Positions 1-20,200 of a stretch of DNA of 64,000 bases are shown here, one piece after another. The stretch covers positions 515,501-579,500 of the forward strand of contig CM035353.1 in assembly GCA_020137815.1 (NCBI GenBank). Reading direction: 5' to 3'. Under the pieces are notes generated by a model that was not told the origin of the DNA, ran no database searches, and was given only the letters and a program-made list of their open reading frames with translations. Position 1 is the stretch's first letter. Each line of letters opens with the position of its first letter. This stretch comes from Hormiphora californensis (lineage: Eukaryota > Ctenophora > Tentaculata > Cydippida > Pleurobrachiidae). A program made the position numbers and the translations under genes.

Positions 1-256
1 TCGCAGTAGTAAGGCATGCCCTCAAGGTAGGGTTAAATTCGTTACCAAGGTGTTTTGGTGTTTTAGTTTTTTATTCGTTTGCCGTCCGTTTTGCTCCTTT
101 AGTAAATATTTATACGGCAGTTTTGGGATTAATTTATTTGACACAAACATCTTATAAAACCTTGTTGTGAAAATACATAATATACACATGTATATTGCCT
201 GGCAATGCAGAATAATAACCAGCCCCGTGTTACATAGCGAATGAAATATTAGCAGA

Positions 257-9595
<9,339 letters not shown>

Positions 9596-10572
9596 TGGGA
9601 TAAAAGAGAGTGATGTGATCAGACTCTGGTGGAGAGAGGTTCAGACTGTGTAACACGCTGTGAGTTGTGTTGCTAGGCAACAGACTGTGTAGTGGGACTT
9701 GAAATAAGAGAGAGAGGTTCAGATTGTATTGAAAAGAAATACGAGAGAGAGAGGTTCAGATTGTCACGTCGTGTGACCCCGAGATTGCAAAAATCGATCT
9801 TTCTTCAGCCTCACAATACTTCAGGCCAAGGACAAAGAAAGATTTGATTCAGTCTAAAAGAGAGAGAAGGAGAGAAGTGACAGTTTCCTGAGATTTATTT
9901 TATGCGATGAAATATATATAGGGCGATGAAAGACTGGGGGGCTTTTCCACCCTACTTTTTGAGTTTTGGAAGTTTTTGAAGTTTTCCACCCTAAGTTTCT
10001 TTTTGAAGTTTTTGAAGTCAACTTCAAAAACTTCAGCCCCCCCCCCCCCCCCCCCGAAAGACTATTGCAAAAAGACCCTATATATCAATTAATTAGTGTT
10101 ACTTGTTTAACACTGTTTACCCGTTAAGATGTGGTAAATCGACACACTTGAACCGAGAAGCATATATTATACACACGAGAAGTTAATTGCTGGTAGATTC
10201 CAAGATACATCTCACATTTGAATTATGTGCAGACAATATATCATACGTTTTTATATGTTACCATATTATGTTAGTGATGTTGCCTAGCTAGACCCTGTTC
10301 CCACCCTGTTTCTTTACAAATGTAAAGAGAGGGTTTGATGGTTCAATATTATTATGTTGCCTAATGATAGGTAGTTGTGTGTATAATTATCTCAGTGAGG
10401 ATCAGTCTTTTAAAAATTTCATATCCGCAGTAAAAACCTGCTGGTGCATTTGTCGTGTAATGTGTGTCGCTGTTTTTTATTTTCGAGATATATTACAAAT
10501 AAGCATCTTGAAATATGTGAGCACGTGTGTAAAAACAACCCGGTCTGTGTGCAGTAACTTGACAGCTTCTAT
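9596..10572 (+). other. 3' flank of the BMAL-like gene, no further gene seen
   Basis: Probable 3' UTR with GA-rich patches, a fold-back of TTGAAGTTTTTGAAGT type near 9960-10030 followed by an 18-C run, and a degenerate copy of the TTTACATTTGTAAA repeat near 10275-10345. No coding signal. Confidence 0.6.
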
Positions 10573-10841
10573 AGTCGAATTTTTTAATCAAGGGACAGGG
10601 GGCCGCGCATTTACAAAGTCTTTTTGCGCGTGCTAAATGTTTTTGCTCATATCTCCTCTTCCTGATAAGATAAAGACTTGATCTTGGTTGCGTTGAAAAG
10701 GTCTTAAAATTATCTTTCCAACGCTTCCGGGTTCAAGTCTTAAGATTGCCAGGAACTTGATCTCGATTGTCACGCGCAAATACAACGCCGCGCGACCTCT
10801 CTGAATGCGCGGCCCCTGTCCCTTGATTAAAAAATTCGACT
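10573..10841 (+). mobile_element. Fold-back MITE with AGTCGAATTTTTTAATCAAGG ends
   Basis: Inverted termini of about 38 bases, starting AGTCGAATTTTTTAATCA on the left and mirrored at 10805-10841, enclose a variable middle. The same family is found at about 51297-51620 and 54130-55595. No convincing target duplication was found. Confidence 0.8.
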
Positions 10842-11846
10842 TTATCATTGAAATTTATCAAGTTTAACTCGAAGGTGCCATTCTGTAAAAAAATAACGCT
10901 TGTATACTGTTATAGTACTGTTATAGTACAGCGGGTATCACTCTGTCAAGTGTCAGCTCAGTGCCGAACTGGTATATTACATATCAATAATGGTCAGTTT
11001 TTAGTTCACTGTGTGCGGCGGATGCGTGGAAACTATTTTCAGAATTCATGTCTATCACTTTTTGGCCATGAGTTTAATGTACAAAAGCAGTGATTGTGCG
11101 TACTTTTGGAGCTCCACAGAACTGCTCTTACTCGGGGAGAAAGAAACAGAGAGAGAAAGAGAGATTTTGTTTGTTTTGTGCGGCCCAAAAGTATACAAAC
11201 ACACAGTGCATGTTTTTTCCTGTGAATATTTGTTGTTTTACAAAAATAATTTTGTTTGATTTTGAAGCACCAGCCCCTTGGAGAGATACTGGCACATAAT
11301 ACATAGTATGAACAATACAATGGCATATATCCAGTTGAATTGGAGAGATACTGGCACATTACATCCAGTTGAGTTCGCGCCCTGTTATGTGGTAATATTC
11401 CACTTCTACATTGGGCTTATTGCTAGCAGTGGAGGATAGTTGAAAGTGGAACTGTCTTCGCGCGTTTGTGTAAAAACTGCGCGGCACGAGGGAGAGTATG
11501 ACTTGAATATAAAAGGAAGAGATGGAGAGAGAGAGATGAGCTTAGAAATAGAAGTCACGCTGTTCGTGACTTATTCTACTGAAGTATATTCAGGTAAGTC
11601 ACATATTTTCTTTGAACAGGAGATTCTGAGAAATGGAGTGCCGAACAGGCACATTGGTTTATTTGGAGTTGGAACGGAATGTAATACGGACAAGGACAAA
11701 CTAAACGGTGTTTCTTGATATCATAAAACAAATAGAAATTTACACACAATTTTATAGTATCACACCGAGTCCTTGTTACTACTTCCTCTCTATCTCTCTC
11801 TCTCTCTCTCAGTAAAAAACAAGATAAAGTCTGTTCAAACACACAT
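10842..11846 (+). other. Intergenic stretch between BMAL-like and LSM4 genes
   Basis: No gene supported. A 24-base motif containing TTGGAGAGATACTGGCACA is repeated at 11275 and 11338. Short open frames have no family signature; one ends at a donor-like GTAAGT near 11594 but is not convincing. Confidence 0.5.
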
Positions 11847-12774
11847 CTAGTTATTGGTGGCCGGGTTCTTTGCCTTGCCACCTCTTCCTCCTCCTCCTCC
11901 ACCACCCTGGTTTTTGTTTGGTTTCTTGCCCTGGGGTGCGGGTCTGTTACCCACTCGAGCCCCACCTCGTCCTCTGACAGTCTTGAAGTTTTGATGCCTG
12001 AAGTGGGATTTATCAATTTAGTAAGCACAACTCAGGGTTTGTAGCATACCATCCGTACAGGGTGACTCAATAAATCATATAACTATCAGAGAGCATTGTA
12101 AATTCTGTTTTTGAACACTCTCACCTCTTGACGGGTTCATCCTTACCAAATCCATGACCTCATCCGGAATTCTCAGGTATTTGATTGTGTTACCCCTCAC
12201 AAAACACTCTGGAATCTTCCAAAACTGATCACCTGGGGGAGAGAGAGGGGGGTTTAGTAGTCACTAAGGAGAGAGGGTGGAACTAGAGTTGTTGAGTAAG
12301 GGGGAAGAGTAGGAGACCCACTCTTTCCCCTTACTCAACGAAACAAAGGAGGGTGGAACGAGAACTAGAGTACATGTGAATGTTCTTACCATCCTTGCTG
12401 GTACAGATGACATCCTTCAGGAAGATGTTCATCCATGTATCGCATTTTACCAGGTTACCATTATACGTCTCTCCTAAAGGGGGGGGGGGTTGTGTTTACA
12501 TTGTGGGAGGAAAGTGTTAACATTGGACGCAGGAGTTGGGTCCTTCAACTCACCATTCTTCTGTCAGAGCATTGGCCTGACCCATTCTGGCTTCTCTCAA
12601 ATAGTTCTGCACGCGGAGCGCGCAAGAACTGTGGTCAGAGCATTGGCCTGACAGCCATTCTTGAGCCCCACCCCCTCTCAAGTCCCACCCAAATCCCATT
12701 TACTCACCATTCTTTAGCTCCACCAACATGGGGTGGTCAATAGCACTCTGGATAAGAGACAGCGGTAGGACCAT
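11847..12774 (-). CDS. LSM4: U6 snRNA-associated Sm-like protein LSm4
   Basis: Exons on the minus strand: 12774-12708, 12473-12390, 12232-12125, 11997-11847. Residues 1-23 read [20 protein letters not shown].., then [26 protein letters not shown] and [27 protein letters not shown]: both Sm motifs of LSm4. The last exon gives a basic Gly/Arg tail ([29 protein letters not shown]) ending in TAG. LSm4 is part of the LSm2-8 ring on U6 snRNA and the LSm1-7 ring in mRNA decay. Oddity: exon lengths sum to 410, so the third exon (phase 1) does not join the tail in frame. A one-base assembly error, an unseen micro-exon or another donor is needed. Confidence 0.9.
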
Positions 12775-13293
12775 ATCTACTGGCTTGATATTTTGAAGGT
12801 GGGGTTAATTATCACAATTATGGAACGGGACTGTAGAGGGTGGAACAAGATTTTTAATCTGGCTGCTAGCTCATTCTCTCTCACGCATACACGCCCATTA
12901 TAACTGATCAACAGTTGAAGGGGGAAACGCACCGTGGGCAGAAATCCTGATCAGATCTCATTCATGGGATTTTTGAGAGTTACACGGGGAGAGAAAACAT
13001 GGAATGAGATTTATAAAAATGAAAGATAAAAGTTTGTGATTACGAAGCTGCTTACTGCTACACACACAGCTCATACAGAACTCCCGCAGTTACACACATA
13101 ATAACTTACAACAACATCTCTAAGAAAAAAATGGCCAATCCTCAATAAATATAACTTGGATACAATCACTTTGAACTCGACTGCAGAGACACGTGGGTAC
13201 AGGGTGTTCCTAGTTATGTGAAACACAGTCTAGCTAGGCAAGGTGTTCCCTGGATCCACCTTTGCTGATAGGGAGGTGGATCCATTACTATGA

Positions 13294-13420
13294 GACACCC
13301 TCTATTATACTGGATACACATAAATTACCAACCCCCCAACAACAGCTGATATATGAGACACCCTCTATTATACTAGATACACATAAATTACCAACCCCCC
13401 AACAACAGCTGATATATATA
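13294..13420 (+). repeat. Direct tandem duplication, unit about 63 bp
   Basis: Two nearly identical copies carrying GAGACACCCTCTATTATACT and CCAACCCCCCAACAACAGCT, between LSM4 and PHRF1. No coding role. Confidence 0.85.
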
Positions 13421-13555
13421 TATAGGCTAGAAAACAACAACGTCTTGGAAAAACTTTCTATCTCACGAGACACGAGTGCCAAGGGTTCGATAGAGCACAT
13501 GAAAAATAACACACTAAATCCCCATCATCATGATACAATAGGATCCACTGAATAG

Positions 13556-13643
13556 TAGGAACTGACCGAATCAGGAAATACTGGTCCCTGATTGGCTGAT
13601 AACCAGTCACGTGACCTAAATAACGAGTTCTGATTGGTTCCTG
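13556..13643 (+). mobile_element. hAT-like MITE, copy 2 (internally deleted)
   Basis: Same family as 6542-6650, lacking the part before the right terminus. The 8-bp duplication CTGAATAG lies at 13548-13555 and 13644-13651. It sits 13 bases beyond the PHRF1 stop codon, so it is probably transcribed in the 3' UTR. Confidence 0.88.
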
Positions 13644-13656
13644 CTGAATAGTAATT

Positions 13657-14146
13657 TCAAGAGTCTTGTTCGACCTCTTTTTCACCATCATCATCATTCT
13701 CTCCACCATCAGCAGAACCTTTGCTCTCTCCCTTGGTCTTCTTGTGTTGTGTCTGTTTAATGTAAACTGCGACCATTTCTGTTATCTTGTCTGCCCTTAG
13801 GGGATCACCTCTCTTCACGTGGCGACTCTCGTATACCTGGGACAATTGATCGTATAGAACCGAAACAGACCGTTAATTATAAAAACAGGATGTATTAGCT
13901 CATTAATTAAACACTGATTAATTAGTTTACCTTTAAGACAACTTGTTTCATAATGATTTTATAATCATCTTTTGAGATTTTCCTTTTTTTGAACGGGATC
14001 TTTAGCGCTAATTTGACAATGTTTGCTATGTCCTGCTTAATTTTTTGCTTTTGTGCCAAGTCAAACGTTTTATCCTGCTTCTCTCGCTTCACAACCTGGT
14101 AAGGGATTTATAGAGAGAGAAGAGAGAGAAATACGTAGAGAAGGAA

Positions 14147-14215
<69 letters not shown>

Positions 14216-17200
14216 TAGATAGAGAGAGAGATATATACATGACATAGAGAGATATGGATCAGTGAACCACGAAGTACCTTTTTCTCACTCCCAAGATCAG
14301 GTGGTGGTGGGTAAGGGGGCGTGGTACTTTGCTTCTGGGCGGGTGGAGGCGGCGGTACGTCATCTTCCTCCAATTCCATGTCAATATTCTCAATCATGTC
14401 ACTTTTCCCTGTAAAAGAGGAGAAGTTTAATTCACCTCATACTCTCCGCACATGAGTGTTTGAACAATAGACGACCGGCACTCTCGGAGGGCTAAACCAT
14501 TTACAAGGTGGGCCACGGATTGTCATGGTTAGCGAGGTGTGGAGTGAAACATACATCCCTCCAAAACAGGGGGAGAAAATCACTCCAAGGAGGGAGTGGT
14601 GATTTGCCTTGCTCGACCATATTTCACTGCACCCCGATATAGGAGGGTTAGCACATAACAAGTGATAATATTTGCTGATTAGTACATACCGATAGAATCC
14701 ATAATGACTTGGAGTGGTGTTCCCTGCTCTTGGTGGAGCCTCTGGCCTCGTGGATCTGGAAGAACAACAGATATTAGGGCTGAGTGATTTACTAAAAACA
14801 TGTTTGAGACTCTTTAAAAGGAAGGGTTATTAATTTGAACATATCAACAAAAAACACGGTAACAGATAATATCTACAAAATAACACTTTTAGTTCCTCAT
14901 CTACAATCGATTAATTTCTCTTAATCATAATCATAATGACATGATAGTCTTATCTATCCTGCAACTAGTTCCCTTGGTCGTTCCTTCACCTCTCTCTTCT
15001 CACCCTCTCCAACTTCATGCTCCGGAACCTCAGGCAGATCGATCCCCGATACTGGTACATCAGGCATCTTACTTTCCTCCTCCGCAGCCAGCATTGCATC
15101 TAACTCTCCTTCCAATTCCTCCTCATCGAATTCAACAATAGATGTACCTGTTAACATGGCGTCTATCTCCTGTTGGTATGCCACAGCATCCTCTGTGTCC
15201 CCTAGAATCTTCTCCACATCATCGAGTGACATGATGGCATTGAGTTCCTTGAGGGCTTCGTTCCCTGACTTCAATCCCTCCATAATCTTTATCTCACATT
15301 GGGCAAACTCAATGTCTGATACCATCCTCTCCAAGTTATCCAACTGATTATCAGTTTTCTCCAGTAGACCATCCTGAAACTTCTTCTTTTTGAGTAACCG
15401 CAACGCCTTGTCTTTCCTCCCCTGGTCTAGACACTGTTTAGCTAGCTTCCTCTCCTTATCCTGGTTCAATTGGATCTTCTTCTGGTATTGTTTCAGTTTG
15501 TCCCGGGTTTGTTTCAGTTTTAGTACCGCCTGGTCTTGTTCCGTAACCCGAGACTTGGGCGTACTCTTTTTTGAGAATAGTGAACCCATTTTGATGAAGG
15601 GTGTGTCGGGGGTGTCTACTCAGACGTCGTCCATTCTAGCTATTTTTGGGAAGTTATATCGGTTAGTCGGGTGGAAATTATCACGGATCACAATTAGCTG
15701 TGAACATAACTCACTTACCTCACTTCTACACGGATAATTTCTATCAAACTATAATAATAAGAAATCGTTGCAACTCCAAATAGGGGATCTTACCTCTGGG
15801 GTCTCTGTTGGGGGTTCCATGAGCAATGGGGGTCTTACCTCTGGGGTCTCTGTTCGGGGTTCCATGAGCAATGGGGTCTTACCTCTGGGGTCTCTGTTCG
15901 GGGTTCCATGAGCAATGGGCATCAAGGGATGGCTTCCTAACTTGGTCCGAGCTGGGTTCACCCCTGTCTTCTTATCTCCTCCTCTTCGACCTGAAACAAA
16001 AAACGTGTACTCTCACAATTCCGGCACCCAAAAGACCCGGTATTACCTGTGTAACTTTTGTATAGGTGGCAAGATGGCAAGATGCCTGCAAAAAGTACCG
16101 TGTGTTTTCTTACCTGGATTGATGGGTGTAGCAGTGGGTGATTCTGCCTCCTTAATCCAGGCATCATTGAACTGCTCCATCAAGTAGGAATTCTCTAGGA
16201 CGGTAGATGGCGATCCGAGGAACCTGCAATCACGATATGATAACAATGTTAGATAACAATATTAGATAACAATGTTAGATCTACCAGGGGTTGGATTAGA
16301 GATCAAACTCACTCGGGCGGGGTTAGATTAGAACTAGAGATCAGTCTAACACTCACTTGGTTCGTTCGGTAAGGCTTTCGTTCAACATGGGTGGTTCTAA
16401 TCTTGGTCGTTTTCTTACAAGATGGTGGCCATTGCTAGCTGTCTCGGAGAGGCTACTGTTAACGTATACCCGGGGAACGGGAGGAGGAGGAGCTGGTATT
16501 TGGGGGAGCTGGTGATCACAGATAATGGTCTGTTCGGGAGGTGGTGGTGGAGGAGGAGGAGGAGGGGGTGGAGTGTCGTTAAGGAGGGGAATTCCACCAA
16601 CTTCCTGATCCTTCTTATTTTCTGACTGGGACGATCGTCGTCGGGGTAGCTCTGATCCCTTCCGATCACTCGTTGACCTCCGTCTACTAGTGGATTTATC
16701 CGCTGTGGTTGATCGTGACGATGAAGATTTATCATCGCCCCTCGAGGATTTCTTCCTTCTTCTCGGGTCGAGTTTACCTGATCTACCTCCACCACCTGTT
16801 GTAGTAGGGTTTGTGTATTTCTTCTCCAGATCGCTGTACCGTTTTAAACGTTCTCTACGTCGCTGTTCCTGCACCTCGGGAGGGGTCATCAGGTACTCTG
16901 GGGTGGAGTCAGCAGGTGACTTCTCATCCGCATGCTCTCCTCCCTTTGCTAAGAACTCTGGTGTTTTGGGTGAGGGGGTCTTGTCCTCATTGTTCCTTTG
17001 TGCATCTGCCATTTTATCCACTAAATCAGAGACGACCTCTTCTGTTGGAGTCGGAGCGGGTGGAAGGTCAGACTCTTTCGTTTCATCACTAGCAATCACC
17101 ATGTTGTCGGAGTCGTCTAGTGGGCTTTCATCACCGGGCGAGTAAACGTCCTCAGGTGCAGGGGGAGTTCTGGTGATGGGAGAAGGGAGGACCACGGCGG

Positions 17201-20200
17201 GGGCGACATCTGTCGTAGTGATTGGGGCTGGGGGTGGAGGAGGAGGAGGGAGGTCAGCTCGCACGGAGGGTTTCACAATTTCAACAGGTCCTGCAGCAGG
17301 TGGAGAAGGAGGAGATTCCTGAGGTTTTCGAAGTTCTATCAACCTGCCAAACTCATCTACACGCTGTGTAGGTGACGGCGACCGCCGTCGAAGCAGAGGA
17401 GATCGTCTTCGTGGTGGGGATCTAGGCCTCCTGGGTATCATGGGTGATCGGCGCCTAGGTGGAGATCTTCTCATTGGGGATCTTCGCACTGGGGATCTTC
17501 TCCGACGAGGTGGGGTGTGGACTTCTGAAGATGATCTTCTCCGACGACCAGGTGATCTTCTTCTCCCTCCTCCTGGACTGCCACGACGACGCCCTGATCG
17601 ATTAGGAGAACTCCTGCGCTTCCGCCTTGTGGACATTTTTTGGCGATGTGGCGAACTGCTTTCTGACCTTTTTCTAGAGCTTTTCCTGGACCGGTCGGGT
17701 GAATTACTTTGAGAACGTTTTCTGGACGTCTTTCTGGGAGCAGGGGAGCCACTTTCAGAACGTTTTCTGGACGTCTTTCTAGGAGCAGGGGAGCCACTTT
17801 GAGACCGTTTTCTGGACGTCTTTCTGGGAGCAGGGGAGCCACTTTCAGAACGTTTTCTGGACGTCTTTCTAGAAACAGGGGAGCCACTTTCAGAACGTTT
17901 CTTAGACGTCTTTCTGGGAGCAGGGGAGCCACTTTCAGAACGTTTTCTGGACGTCTTTCTAGAAACAGGGGAGCCACTTTCAGAACGTTTCTTAGACGTC
18001 TTTCTAGGAGCAGGGGAGCCACTTTCAGAACGTTTTCTGGACGTCTTTCTAGGAGCAGGGGAGCCACTTTGAGACCGTTTTCTGGACGTTTTTCTAGGAG
18101 CAGGGGAGCCACTTTCAGAACGTTTCTTAGACGTCTCTTTTGGAGTAGGGGAGCCACTTTCGGAGCGTTTCTCAGACGTCTTTCTAGGAACAGGGGAACC
18201 ACTTTCAGAACGTTTCTTGGACGTTTTTCTAGGAGCAGGGGAGCCACTTTCAGAACGTTTTCTGGACGTCTTTCTAGGAGCAGGGGAGCCACTTTCAGAA
18301 CGTTTTCTGGACGTCTTTCTAGGAGCAGGGGAGCCACTTTCAGAACGTTTTCTGGACATCTTTCTAGGAACAGGGGAGCCACTTTCAGAACGTTTTCTGG
18401 ACATCTTTCTAGGAACAGGGGAGCCACTTTCAGAACGTTTTTGGGATCGCGATTCTCTTTCAGACATTTTGCTCGGTGTCTTTTTAGGGCTAGGAGATTC
18501 CTTGTTCCGTTTATCAGATGGCCTTTTGGGAACAGGAGAACTGCTTTCAGACCTTTTCCGTGATTTTTTCTTCTTCTGACGTTCAGAAGTTTTTCTCTTT
18601 CGATCCCTAGAATCTGATGTCCGTCGCTTTTTCTTAGAATCTTTTTCCGACTCTGAGTTCTTCCTTCGCTTATCTTTAGAGCTCTTTCTTTTTGCTGCAG
18701 ATGAACTACCTCCCTCTGATTTTCTTCGTTTTTCAGGTGTTACAATGACGACTTTTGTTTGTTTGGGTTCAATCTGCACCTCCAGTTCTTTCTCCCTCCT
18801 CTCCTCCTCTCTCTTCTGTTTATCCTCGTTCATCATCTCATCAACAGTCTTGTATGCGACATCACCCGTCCTGGTTACAAGTGCCGTCTTGGATCCAGTA
18901 TTGACAATATCACTCGTTATCATATCGATCAAGTTAACAGGGGTTGGTTTATCATCCCCCTCGTTATCTTTTGAGGAGCCTGGTTTCACTTCCTCGTAGT
19001 ATTTACCAGCTCCTAGAACGGACTCCCCTTTTAGAGCCTTGTGAGCTGCCAGAGCTGCTTTAGAGAAACCACCCATCTCACCAGTTAGATCGCTTCCTGG
19101 AAGGGGGAGAGAGGATTTGAGAGAATAATGAATATTGAAATAACTAATTTTCCAAGAAAAGACTATATTAATATTATAGATAACTAATAAATTATCTCCT
19201 GACCGCTGACGCTGCCAGCTGCAGACGGCAATTGTATTGTTCATACGGGGGAGGTGCAACAGCACAAGACGGCAACCGATTTTCCATAGAAAAGTGACTA
19301 AGAATTCCGGGTCACCCTTCAGCAAGACGGATTGTGCGCGGTGTACCACTCCACTCCCATTACAACTGAACCTCCGCGCGTACCTGCATTGTGCTTGTTG
19401 GTCCTCTGGTTCCAAGCCTCCAGCCGCTCCGGACTGTTCGACAAGAGAGGGCTGTACCTATCACGGGGTCCGGATGGTTCCCCCTGGCTGGCCCTACTTC
19501 TCCGTTTGTTACCACTACTGTTCAGGGCTCTGATGTTGTGGATTCCAACTGTCCGGGTCGCTATCCGGGCTAGTTTCGCACCCTGTATCGAGGAGAAAGT
19601 ATTGATTTTTTGATCGTATTATTAACGAGAGAAGTCTTGCAAAATTACCTTTGCTGTTCTGGCCCGTCCGGTAATACTAGAAATGAGTTGGACAGCTTTG
19701 GAAAGACGCCGAGAGGTAGAGGAAGAAGATGACGTCCGGCGCTCTGAGGTCCGTCGTGTTCGTCTCACTAGCTCTTCCATTGCAATACGCCTCGTTGTAG
19801 AAGGCATCTTATAGGTAATCGATCCTGATAGGAATATAGCAGTTGTATTGCATTTTTCTAAATTTCCGTGTGACCCAGATCTCACTCTAATGATAACTTT
19901 TTAGGCAAAGTCATTTCACCCCATATTTAGCCCTTGAACTGGGTGCTTCTGGATAACTTTGCCTCATAATTATTGAAGTACCTGCGGACGGGTTGATCTC
20001 TAATCCGTGCTCCTCCTCATCTTCAGGACCACCACTACACTGAGGGAGGAGGTCATGTTAGTTGTTTTGGCGTTAAATATGTGAATAAAGAACGCCCCAG
20101 AGAGCCAGCCATCGGAGGTGGGTGGGTCGTCAAAAACCGTGCTTGCTGTAAACCGGGGTGTGTGTATAATACAAGTTATGATATACCTGAAGGCAGAACC

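Noticed and set aside
11440-11600. Possible plus-strand exon ending at GTAAGT
   Set aside because: No family similarity, no partner exon and low-complexity content.
11576-12028. 150-aa minus-strand frame with EEEEEE stretch
   Set aside because: It is the other frame of the LSM4 RGG-coding last exon plus microsatellite; the Gly/Arg frame matches the family.
17709-18563. Long plus-strand frames (284 aa and 120 aa) and a 318-aa minus frame over the PHRF1 repeat
   Set aside because: They arise because the 45-bp repeat is a multiple of three without stops in several frames. The RS-rich minus frame fits the PHRF1 exon phases.
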